In this document: one piece after another, positions 35,198-45,069 of the stretch
Position numbering within the stretch: position 1 is the first letter of the stretch
Layout: each line of letters opens with the position of its first letter
Assembly: GCA_964019055.1 (NCBI GenBank)
Contig: OZ025211.1
Span: forward strand, 11,599,900-11,663,899
Length of the DNA: 64,000 nt
Origin: Anthopleura xanthogrammica
Taxonomy: Eukaryota; Cnidaria; Anthozoa; Actiniaria; Actiniidae
Reading direction: 5' to 3'
Notes under the pieces: generated by a model
What the model saw: only the letters and a program-made list of their open reading frames with translations
What the model was told of the DNA's origin: nothing
Database searches by the model: none
Program-made: the position numbers and the translations under genes

Positions 35198-35532
35198 AAA
35201 CTGTTAGCCGTTTCTACATTTTCCTTGTCAATCCTTTCACGGATGAACGTAAGATTGTCCACAGCATTCCTAATTTTTCTCCCACAGGGACGGCAGATTC
35301 TCTCCGAGAGATTTGGAGACTTTAAAACATGTATTTCTATGATTTTACATGCGACAGCAAGAATCAATCCTTTGCTTTCTTTGCGCTGCGATGGCTTGAA
35401 CAAGTTTTCAAACGAACTTTTTGAGCCTCCAAATTCGACTTTGAAACTTGTCTTACATATTCGACAGTCATCGTTAACACTTTCTTCTGGTTTCGGTTGT
35501 CTTTTGGTTGTCTTTTTAGGAGTTGCATACAT
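35190..35532 (-). pseudogene. Cys-rich (ZAD-like) zinc-finger N-terminal fragment
   Basis: On the minus strand from Met at 35,532 the frame has DDCRICKTSF, and about 50 residues on ERICRPCGRKIRNA: two CxxC pairs spaced like a ZAD-type or similar N-terminal zinc-binding domain. It ends at the deletion joint near 35,200 where the helicase fragment begins on the other strand. Such domains occur at the N-terminus of transposon proteins in cnidarian genomes (recall, not checked). Confidence 0.55.
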
Positions 35533-35793
35533 AAAATATTTGATCTACAAGCTTTCATAAACATTGTTTTGAAATGTACGAGCCATGAAGATACACGTGA
35601 ATTTGACAGTTTCAGGTTTAGCATTTCATTTCCGGTAAGCGCTGATTGGCTAAAGTAATATGATCTCTCGCATATTTAATGAATGGGCGGTTATCAAAAA
35701 ACCTGGGGGTTGCTTGCAGGCTCTCCTTCCTCCTCTCCCCCCTCCCCTCCCTCTCTCCCCAATCCCCCACGAGGAGCCTGGCCACGCAGGCTA

Positions 35794-36789
35794 TGCGCAT
35801 TTGACATGACAGCGCGCGCGCGTGACCTATGTTTTTCGAGATGAAACTCCGTCACGCTCGTTGCGAAAACGGTTTCGATCGGTTTCGATCTCGAAAACAA
35901 CAACAGTGACCCCCTATTTTTTATTTTAGTATTTTATAAAATATTACAAGCTGTTAGTGTTCCAAATTTGAAAAAAATATGGGAAAATCACAATAAAAAA
36001 AAACGTATTTGGATGAAAAATTCAATCTTCATTACGGCCAAAGCGTCACCGATTGGTGCATGGTGGCTGCAAATTCGACTCAAAAACTACAAGTTATTTG
36101 TATGTATTCATAAATATTTACACATAATATTTATCTATAGGTTATTAGACGAATGTTTCCTATAATGTTTAGCAATCCATTTAGTTCTTCTACAAAAAAA
36201 TGACTTTACTACTCGACTTGTATGTGTCGCGCAAGAGACACATTTATTAATGCAAAATAAGATTTTTTTATTAGTAATTGACCTTTGAAAAAAATCTTCG
36301 GTATAGTTTTTAGCTCATCAAGAAGATCTTACAAGAACATGTCTATGAACAAGCTTGTTCTTACTTTTTAAAACTCGTTTTGTTTAGTTATGCGAGCTGG
36401 AAAAGCTGAATGAAGCCAATTCCGATTTCGAGCAAAAGACCAGCAAATTGAAGCCCTACCCACCTCCCCGCGGCCGGCGATGAATCACAGAGTTTTCCCA
36501 CGAGGGGTATCTCCCCATAACTTAGTCACTCCAGGCATTATTGTGTGTGGGAGTTCTCGGTGGGAATATATTCGTTTCTAACAAGGCCTATTCTTATTGT
36601 TTTTCATTCATAGGCCAAAACTCAGACAAACAAACCAAAACCGAATATTGAGGGATTCGTAAATAGTCATTTTCTTTTGTTGTGAATGCAAGAATGCTTA
36701 AAGAATAAATTATAAACTCAGACAAACAGGAATTCTGACGTCATCTGTGCACTCCGCTATTAAGATCACAACCATGCTATTAGCATACT
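35794..36789. other. No gene seen
   Basis: Spacer with no convincing ORF or repeat structure beyond AT-rich runs. Confidence 0.5.
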
Positions 36790-36790
36790 G

Positions 36791-37019
36791 GCCCGGGGGG
36801 GGGGGGGGGGAAGGTACTTTTTTCAGGCTGCACGTATAGAAAAGGGGTGGAAATTTGCGAGCTTTGGTATAAGAAGGGGTACCTTTTCAGGCAAAAAGGT
36901 ATAAAAGGGGGTACCTTTTTGCTGAAATTTGGTATAGAAAAGGGCAAGGGTTCGAGAGTCCGGGCGGAGCATCCCCGTATGAAATGACCCGAAGTACTCC
37001 CCCCCCCCGCCCCCGGGGC
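36791..37019. mobile_element. MITE with G-run/C-run termini
   Basis: The element starts GCCCGGGGG... and ends ...CCCCCGGGGC with AGTACTCC/GGTACTT sub-terminal matches. Inside, GGTA-TAAAAGGGGGTACC motifs repeat. It has no coding content. Homopolymer lengths here may be unreliable. Confidence 0.6.
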
Positions 37020-37156
37020 ATAATGGCGTTTCTTCAAGCCCTTGAACTCTTCGCTGTTGGCTCTTTCTTTGTGATATTTTGCTGATACTGAGCCCTCCAA
37101 AATTATTCACAAGTCTCACTGCAACTGCAAGCACATTCAAAACACGCAATACCGTG

Positions 37157-38126
37157 AAATGTGGTGAAATGTTATGTTTTATTTTAGAATATATTATATT
37201 AACTTTTTTCCTGGGGTAAGCTCCGACCTAAAGACCGGCCAGGCCAGACACCAAGCCCCGACTAATGTAGTCTTGTGTTGCTGTGGCGATCCTAAGAGGG
37301 GTGGCAGTGTAGGATGAGTTTTGCCATCATTACCCATTCTTATATTAGACAAATAGAAGCCATGATATACTGCAAACAAAGCAAAATAAAATATAAGTTA
37401 GTAACGAATGGTCTGTCAGAGCAAGGGCTCTAGGACACATTTGTTGTGTGTATTTGAATTTCGTTGTGTGTCATTACATATATGTATTGAAAAACGAATT
37501 TCCAAACATAGAGTGTCAATACGTTTTATGAAGATTGTTTTTAAAGGAATCGCTGTCAAAATTGTCAAAAAGTACTCACGATGCACCTGAGTTCCTGAGG
37601 AATCCTGTGCGTGAATGAACAACAATTAAATTAATCAGAGATAAAAGAAAACAAAGAAACAAAAAAAAATAGGAATTAAAAAGAAAAAAAGAGAATAGCA
37701 ATTAAAAAAATGTAATATATATACAAGAAAACAAAAGAATAAAAAAAAAAATGAAAAGAAAGTCTACCACACCAGTTATTCCCAGTCGGCCTACCATCCA
37801 AGTACTAAGCTAGCCCTACCGATCGCGAGTTTCACTGTTAATTTAGCCGTAGAAGGAAAAACCAGGAGCACTCCAACTGGTTTTAAAGCAGACCGCGCAA
37901 AAACAAAACAAAACAAACAAAAATAGGGATGATAAGCACTAAGAGGAAAGCACCAAATGAAGAGAAGTTAAATAGAATAGAAAAAATGAAAAACGTTTCC
38001 AGCACCAGTTTTTCGAACAAGCAAATTGCAATTAGGGGATTCGAAATCATTCATAAAAAGTGGGAAGGGGGGGCTCAGCCTCCCAAAAATCTCATGTGCC
38101 CCCAGCTTACCCTAATCCTCCGCCTA
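37157..38126. repeat. Dispersed 1-kb repeat, copy 1, with 5S-rRNA-like segment
   Basis: Matches 62,955-64,000 along its whole length in the same orientation, starting AAATGTGGTGAAATG and ending CCTCCGCCTA. It contains A-rich tracts and a segment on the minus strand resembling 5S rRNA. It looks like a composite SINE-type or other retroposed repeat. Confidence 0.8.
37760..37852 (-). pseudogene. 5S rRNA-derived sequence, copy 1
   Basis: Read on the minus strand it begins TCTACGGCTAAATTAACAGT and ends TTAGTACTTGGATGGTAGGC...CTGGGAATAACTGGTGT-GGTAGACTTT. This follows metazoan 5S rRNA, whose 3' half has TTAGTACTTGGATGGGAGAC and CTGGGAATACC. About 24 nt of the middle, including most of the A-box, is missing. 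T-rich sequence follows, as after a pol III gene. It is either a 5S pseudogene or the head of a 5S-derived (SINE3-type) SINE. Confidence 0.75.
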
Positions 38127-38210
38127 TGTGTTATTGATTTTTGTTGTTGTTAAGTTGTTGTCACCTATTGTCATTATTTCCTTTGTTGTTGTTGCCGTTG
38201 TTTCGTGTGT

Positions 38211-38683
38211 GACGATGATGTTGATGATGTTGATCATGATGTTGATGATGATGTTAATGTTGATGTTGGTGATGATGATGATGATGATGTTGGTGATGAT
38301 GATGATGAAGATGTTGTTGGGGAAGATGATGATGATGATGTTGATGATGATGATGTTGATGATGATGATGTTGATGATGATGATGTTGGTGATGATGATG
38401 ATGAAGATGTTGTTGGGGAAGATGATGATGATGATGTTGATGATGATGATGATGTTGATGATGATGATGTTGATGATGATGTTGTTGGGGATGATGATGA
38501 TGATGATGATGATGATGTTGATGATGATGTTGTTGGGGATGATGATGATGATGATGATGATGTTGATGATGATGTTGTTGGGGATGATGATGATGATGAT
38601 GATGATGTTGATGATGATGTTGATGATGATGTTGTTGGGGATGATGATGATGATGTTGATGATGTTGATGATGATGTTGTTGG

Positions 38684-38724
<41 letters not shown>

Positions 38725-39093
38725 TTGATGATGTTGATGATGATGTTGATGGGGATGATGATGATGATGATGATGATGTTGATGATGTTGATGATGATGT
38801 TGTTGGGGATGATGATGATGATGATGATGATGATGTTGATGATGTTGATGATGATGTTGTTGGGGATGATGATGATGATGATGATGATGTTGATGATGAT
38901 GTTGTTGGGGATGATGATGATGATGATGATGTTGATGATGATGTTGATGATGATGTTGTTGGGGATGATGATGATGATGATGATGTTGATGATGATGTTG
39001 ATGATGATGATGATGTTGTTGATGATGATGGTGATGATGATGTTGATGATGATGATGATGATGGATGATGCTGAGGGTGATGATGATGATTAG
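38211..39093. repeat. Long ATG/CAT microsatellite downstream of copy C
   Basis: About 880 bp of GAT/GTT triplets on the plus strand, equivalent in the gene's sense to the CAT arrays after A and B, and not interrupted. Internal GATGATGTTGTTGGG motifs give a loose higher period. The ORFs of 287-321 codons in it are products of the triplet repeat. Confidence 0.92.
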
Positions 39094-39328
39094 AAAGAAA
39101 GAAAGACAAAAGAACGCGAGAAGCAAAAGAAGAAGAAAACAAGAAATAAAATCAAGAAGGGAATCATGAGTCGACCTTTTTGAATGATCAATGAACATTT
39201 TATTTTAATTTCAAAACTAATCAATCCTTGATACAATGGTGTTACCTTATGACTAAATTACTGCCAAAAACCTTAAAGATCTTATAACTGGGTAGAATGA
39301 ATATGAATTCAGTTATTTACGGTATAAT

Positions 39329-39334
39329 TTTATT
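39329..39334 (-). terminator. Polyadenylation signal of copy C
   Basis: AATAAA on the minus strand, 185 bases after the stop, in the position used by copy A. Confidence 0.6.
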
Positions 39335-39518
39335 TGTAAATTCATTAAACAAGAGGTTTTTCAGGGGCAAAATGATGTGTTAAAATAAAGTGTTAAAATC
39401 TCATTTTTGACAGCAATATCTATATAATTGACATAACAACAACAGTTTAACTTAGTATTAAAAACATCGGTCGTTCCATGGGCGATTCGGTTTGACTATT
39501 CCTGGTAATAGTTTCAAG

Positions 39519-42117
39519 TTATCCACGTGGCCAGTAGCATTTGTGTCCGTGACAGCGGTTATAGCAGTGACGATAGCGAACCCTTCTGCAGCGCCTTACA
39601 CGATGGCAGTACCGGTACCTTTGGTAGTATTTACCTCGACGTCTTTTTCTCCAGACACAAACGTTATGGTACGGGCAGACTCGTCGGTATCTGTATATGC
39701 ATACTCGATGGCAGCGTCGGCAGATCTGACAGATCCTCACTCTATGATAGTAATAACCGCAGTGACGGTATTTACGACAGCAGCGAACTCCACCTCGGAG
39801 GTAGCTCCCAGTACAACGTAACTTGTAGCGACATCTACGTGCTCTCCTCCGCACAAATTTACAGCGTCGGCGGTAGTGACGTTTAACGTCATCTAAAAAC
39901 AGATGAAAACATTGATTATGCGGCAACAGTTCTAATGTTATTAGGAAAACTCTATCATTACATTAATCCATCAACTCTTCCATTTACGAACCGATCCAAC
40001 CACCCACCAAAACTCCCATCCTATCCAACCCGTCCTTCCATCCATCCACTATCTCATCCTTTCACTATCCCCTCCACCCACTATCCCACCCGCCCTTCCA
40101 TCCATCCACTGTCCCATCCACTGTCCCATCCACTATCCCATCCACTATCCCATCCCACTATCCCATCCACTATCCCATCCACTATCCCATCCACTATCCC
40201 ATCCACTATCCCATCCACTATCCCATCTCCCACCCAGCCAATCTCCATCCATACTTAATATTTTCAATCTTCTCAATTGATTTTTGTTTTATATTTTCAT
40301 TTTCATTTTCTTTTCACTTCTGCTGTTTTCATTTCATTCCATTTTTATTTCTCTTTTCTCAAGTAGTTTTTGATTTGATGCATTCTTACCGTTTTCGTCT
40401 TCTTCCTTCGCCTCTACTTCGTTCTCTGGTTCTTCTATAAACAAATCAAAAATGCAGTCACTAAAACTAATCCTGATCCTGATTCACTCAGTAAACATGC
40501 AAATTGTTATTTTGATCACACGTGAATGCATTCCTAAGAGGGGAGGGGGGGCATAACAAGACCTGATTGATGATCACAGTTGCTTTTCAAAACTTGATTT
40601 TAAAGATGTTTGCTTTGACAGAGGCTCAGTAATTTAACTAAAGCGGTCGTTAAGTCAAGCCCACATTTTATTCAAAAAAAAAACCCACAATTTTCAAAGC
40701 AATCAGGTTTCAAATCAAACATCGAAATCCCTTCTCGCACAACAAATTGAAATCTCAATAGAAACACATGAGTGAGTTTGACTTGAAAACATGACATGAA
40801 TAAAACACCTACATTAATGCGTTTTCATTTTGTATAACTTTTGACAGGATTTGTGTGCATTAGAAATTATGCACTCTGAACCGAAACTAAAGAAAATTGT
40901 TTGCGCGTGCATTCGTTTCAAAAACACACCTACATTAATGCGTTTTCATTTTGTATAACTTTCGACGCGATTTGTGTGCATTCAAAATTATGCGCTCTGA
41001 ACCGAAACTAAAGAAACTCGTTTTCCAAAAATTCAAGTCATCTCTGCCTCCAAAATAATTTTATATGAATTCAAAAAAACTGCCAATTTTCCATTCCTTT
41101 TTCAGTGGTTACATATCGATGAAGATAGACACTGACCACAGTCGTAAATGTTATAAATTACCTTCAATCTTATCGAAACCTGACTGAACAATTATAATTA
41201 ACCTCTGGGCTGATCAAAGTCTGTGCACGGTTACTTATTTATTTACATAACTTTATCCATAACATTGATCTAAAATGAATTGGGACCTAAGTTTTACATG
41301 GAACAGGGTTAGCACAACAGAGCTGGGCTCCAAATTCAGTGTACCCTAACAAAAATCTTATGAAAATGGTGCCTAAATAATTACAGATTGAACGGGGATG
41401 TAACTGATTAGTTACTACGAGAATTAGCTTCCAATCATTACCTTCCTTGTCATCCGCCTCAGGCTCCTCTTCGTCTTCTTTGCCTTCATCATTTGTGTCC
41501 TCCTGGCTTTGGTCTTCACTTTCATCTTCCTCTTCGTTATCTTCTAAAAAAAAATGTCAAAAAATTAAGTGAGCATATATTTCAATAGAAATCTACAGAA
41601 AGTCTGATTGTCTTTATGAATGTTGCTTGTCAGGATAGAAAGAAATCTGTGGCAAGCCATTCCAAACTAACACGCATTACTGAATATTGCATTGAATTAT
41701 GTAACAACCTTTGGGTTGATCTAAGTTGGCCAAAGACGGACTAGCTCAAATACCGAATTTAAATTGTGAGAGTTTTGCAGAGGAAGAAATTAAAATCGGA
41801 GAACCAAACTCTCAAATTAAGGGAAAACCCAATAAACTTTGCTCACGTATGGATGCCGAGACTAGGAATCGAAGCCGAGCGGGAAGGCGGGACCAGAACT
41901 CATACTACAACACTCTTGATTCCTTAGAGAACAAAAAGTGATCAAAGAGATAGAAAGACATACCAGGAGCAGGATCCTCTTCTGGGGCTTCTTTCTCAGG
42001 TTCTGCAGCAAGAGGCTGAGGTTGTTTGGTGTCTTCGTCTTCAGTCTTCTCAACTGGAATAGCTCCAGCTAAGGCAAGGAAACAAACGACAAACAGGAGT
42101 GCGAGCTTGAACGACAT
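39519..42117 (-). CDS. Secreted acidic-pro / Arg-Tyr-Cys-rich cationic protein, copy C
   Basis: Minus-strand exons 42,117-41,964, 41,543-41,442, 40,434-40,390 and 39,892-39,519 with phase 1 introns give 224 residues. Signal peptide and propiece match copies A and B; exon 2 has 34 codons as in B. Exon 4 starts Asp-Asp-Val-Lys-Arg-His and keeps the 17 cysteines, but has one residue fewer than A between the eighth and ninth Cys (Arg-Arg-Cys against Arg-Arg-His-Cys). The end is Tyr-Trp-Pro-Arg-Gly. Its start and last third resemble copy A, while the middle (TGSYLRGGVRCC to RICQICRR) is like copy B, a mosaic that suggests gene conversion. It is convergent with copy B. All splice sites are canonical. 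Function is unknown, as for the others. Confidence 0.88.
39965..40255 (-). repeat. Minisatellite in intron 3 of copy C
   Basis: CCATCCACTATC-type 12-bp units, the reverse complement of the arrays in copies A and B, just inside intron 3. Confidence 0.88.
40799..41015. repeat. Short tandem duplication in intron 2 of copy C
   Basis: A segment with CTACATTAATGCGTTTTCAT and CTCTGAACCGAAACTAAAGA occurs twice, about 120 bp apart. Copy B has one such segment (about 31,160-31,260, other orientation relative to the window), and copy A only a remnant. Confidence 0.7.
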
Positions 42118-42168
42118 GATTGCAATGCCTTCTCCAACCCAACTGATTTAGATGAAAAAAGGTTGGCT

Positions 42169-42175
42169 TTTTATA
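42169..42175 (-). promoter_or_regulatory. TATA box of gene copy C
   Basis: TATAAAA on the minus strand, about 52 bases before the ATG, in the conserved promoter block. Confidence 0.7.
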
Positions 42176-42439
42176 ACAGTGACAAATCTTTAAATCTCAA
42201 TCTCCCATGAAATTATACATTCGATTTAAAAAGGCCAAGTTTAGGTTCAATAGTTCCATTATTTATCCAGTTCAAGGACTTTAAATAATCTTTAAAAGCA
42301 CCGGCATCAATGTCAAGTGCATAATGCAACTCAGTGAACCAACCAGGCTTGAATTCAACTCAACCGTTACTAATACGTTTTCCGTTTTTCTATTTTCGAT
42401 TTGTTGACAAACAAAAAGCTACAGTGAGTTGTTTTAACT

Positions 42440-43986
42440 ACTTCTATTGCCGCGTCAAGTTTCCTCAGAGAATATTGCTATTTTACTACCTCAAATTATT
42501 GTAGTTTCCGTGTTGAAGTTTGTATTATCCTAGATTTTATTAGATATCTATTAATGTCAATAATTTTTCAATGCAAAGCCAGAATGTTTCTAAAAAGGCA
42601 CGATCAAGGCAAGGCAATTTTTACTTATAAGTTAGTTAAAGGTTTGAGCTTTGAAGGTTTGTTTTCAATGAAATTTCTTTGTAAATTCTGCTAGTAAATT
42701 CTCGGGTATTGTTATAAACTCTGTATTAAAGCCATTCATCCATATTGAGCATAAGAATGTTATTCAATTTATTTTATGGACGGAAACACGAAAGAAATTT
42801 TAACAATCTTAATTAAAATAGTCTTAAAATGGCCTCTGCAGGGTATAAGACCCATGATGTCAGGAATGTGCTTGGGTATTACGTCAATGCACTTTAAATC
42901 TTTAAAGTCCATGATTTTTTGAAAATGTTAATTGTTCTACCTTTAGATAGAATATGTGCTCAATATACATAATCTTTTTACCTCAATTCTGCCTCAAAAT
43001 TACAGTAAATGTATGGGGAAACTGAACTTCAGGTTGGATTTTGTCCTGATTTGTTTCCAGGACTCACGGCCATTCTTAATCTTTTTAAAAGTATTTCTTT
43101 GTAAATAACTCATCAAAACTTCATCTTGAACAAATAAGAGAAAGTTTTACTGACGGAAACTTTTGATAATGATACATTTTCAAAATTTCATAGTTTACCA
43201 AACTAACCTTCAACACTTGAGTGAAGTTCTATATTATGTAAATTAGCTAATGAATATCAATATAGATTCTAATCTGAGGACAATGAGTAGATCTCGAGAA
43301 AATTCCGATTTGAATCTCATTCGACTATATCAAAACACTATACAGCTACTTTTTTTTAATTCGGCTGCTATTCCTTTTTTTATGACCTGCTTGGGTTTTG
43401 AAGTCTAACTTTCAAGAGATTGTTTCCGGCACAAAAAACTTTGAAAAAAAAAAACTTTGAACTTTGTTTCCGCGAAAATGTGGCTGATACTACACCAACT
43501 AGGTCTTATGTTTGTGTAAATTACGAATGGTAGTTCAAGTGGTAGGATATACATAGTGATAAATTATTGATTAAGAATTAGTTTACTGTAGATTCAGTAG
43601 ATTCAAACTTTTTACGCGTCTTCCTGTCACTTTTCGACGTAATTTCGAAACCGCAGTACATAAAAACGAATTGATGATTTTAGACTATTTTAACTTCAAT
43701 GTTGATTTAAAAAAAAAAGACCTGAGCTCTGAAGGGTAATAATATTGGTTTGTTTTCAATGACATTTCTTGTAAATTCTGCTAGTAAATTATCACGTATC
43801 AAAGCCATATTCTCATAATGATTTCCATATTGAGAATAAGAATGTTATACGATTTATTTTGCGGACGGAAACACGAAAGAAATCTTAACAATCTTGATTA
43901 AAATAGTCTTTAAATGGCTTCTGCAGGGGTACGAAACGGCATGTGGAGCTTTGACATTCACTAAAATGTTGAGTCACGATATGTCA
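42440..43986. repeat. Diverged satellite-related sequence
   Basis: Contains two copies of the TTTGTAAATTCTGCTAGTAA block (about 42,680 and 43,767) and other pieces shared with 1216-1420 and 47,040-47,220. No gene is seen. Confidence 0.65.
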
Positions 43987-44925
43987 ATATTACAATACAA
44001 TACAATACAATAAACTTTATTTTACGAGGGAAAAATACGTATTAACAGCTATAAAGGTTATCTAACATACGGCCCTCTAATGAAATAAATAATTAAACTA
44101 AATGTAAATAACAATATGTATGAATTATATATTACTAATATTTTATGAAAGATAAGTTTGTGATAGACTAAACAATAGGAACAAGAAAAACGTAAGACTT
44201 CTAGACTAAAACAATAAATTACTAAGAGATACAAGTTAAGGTAAAGATACGGAGAAGCAAATAAAGATTAAGAAGAAATACAGTTACAACTCATAAGAAA
44301 CCTACAATTAAAGCAGAAACGTTCTTCCAGGTGGTCAATACAGTTAAGCTTAAGACGAAAGTATTTACGGATTCTAAGTTTAATTGCTGTTGTTCTAGAG
44401 GTTAAAGCATCGAGAGTAGATGCTTCTGACATAGCGAGTTGTTTACAATCAGTTTCAAGTGCATTAAAAAGAGTAGAAGCACTGTAATGAAATGTTCGCT
44501 TACCAAACGGTCTGTGCGAGGGTAAGGCAATTCAAGATCACGGAGACAAGCTCTAGTACGTGCATGTTGACGAGTGGCAGATAAGAATTTGAATTTAGTT
44601 TTGAAACAAGATGGAGCATTAGGGTTTAAAAGTATGTTAAAGAGAAGAAGAAGCTTCCTTAGCTTAATGAGGTCAAAAACTGGAATCCATTTCAGTTTGG
44701 AGAAAAGAAAAACAGAAGGAGTAGAGAAGTCAGCGTTCAAGAGAATGCGAGCTGCACGCTTTTGAAGATAGAGAATTCTTAACAAGAGGGTTTTGGAACA
44801 ATTTCCCCAGGCTACAGAACAATAAATAATAGTAGTATGAATGCAAGAATTATAAAAGAGAAGAGCACAGTCATGACTTAGAAAAGGCTTAATCCTACGC
44901 AGTAAGGCTATTGTACTTGCGGTAT
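43987..44925 (-). mobile_element. LINE 3' end with (ATTGT)n tail
   Basis: Minus-strand fragment of a second, different LINE. It ends in a pentanucleotide tail (ATTGT repeats, 43,987-44,027), has about 370 bp of 3' UTR, and joins satellite-type sequence at about 44,925, so it inserted into a diverged monomer. Confidence 0.8.
44402..44925 (-). pseudogene. LINE reverse transcriptase C-terminal fragment
   Basis: The frame shows the post-catalytic part of a CR1-like RT: FYNSCIHTTIIYCSVAWG, then LLLRILYLQKRAARILL, the region that normally follows the thumb. The catalytic YADD part is missing. The Met and the first residues of the longer open frame (to 45,010) come from the satellite flank, not the LINE. 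Confidence 0.75.
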
Positions 44926-45069
44926 TGACTTCAATACACAGTCCTTTGTTAAGCAACCACCTGGAAAAAGGAAAAAGTAACAGAGCGTGCACTGATTTCA
45001 TCGATCCCACGCAACAACATTAAACTGTCTTTATCAAAGTTTTATCTTTGTACGAAAAATAATATTCTC

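Larger units (their letters stand above)
34794..35793. mobile_element. Internally deleted DNA transposon with about 105-bp TIRs
   Basis: A G-rich left end starting AGCCTGCGTGGCCAGGCTCC (34,794-34,898) is repeated inverted at 35,689-35,793. The 1-kb interior holds the 5' part of a helicase gene on the plus strand and the 5' part of a zinc-finger gene on the minus strand, facing each other. This is what an internal deletion of a larger two-gene element would leave. Helicase-bearing elements of the Academ superfamily are one candidate; I could not confirm this. Confidence 0.7.

Noticed and set aside
38128..39198. ORFs of 287-321 codons (poly-Met, poly-Asp, poly-Ser, poly-His)
   Set aside because: Same cause: the GAT/GTT microsatellite downstream of copy C.
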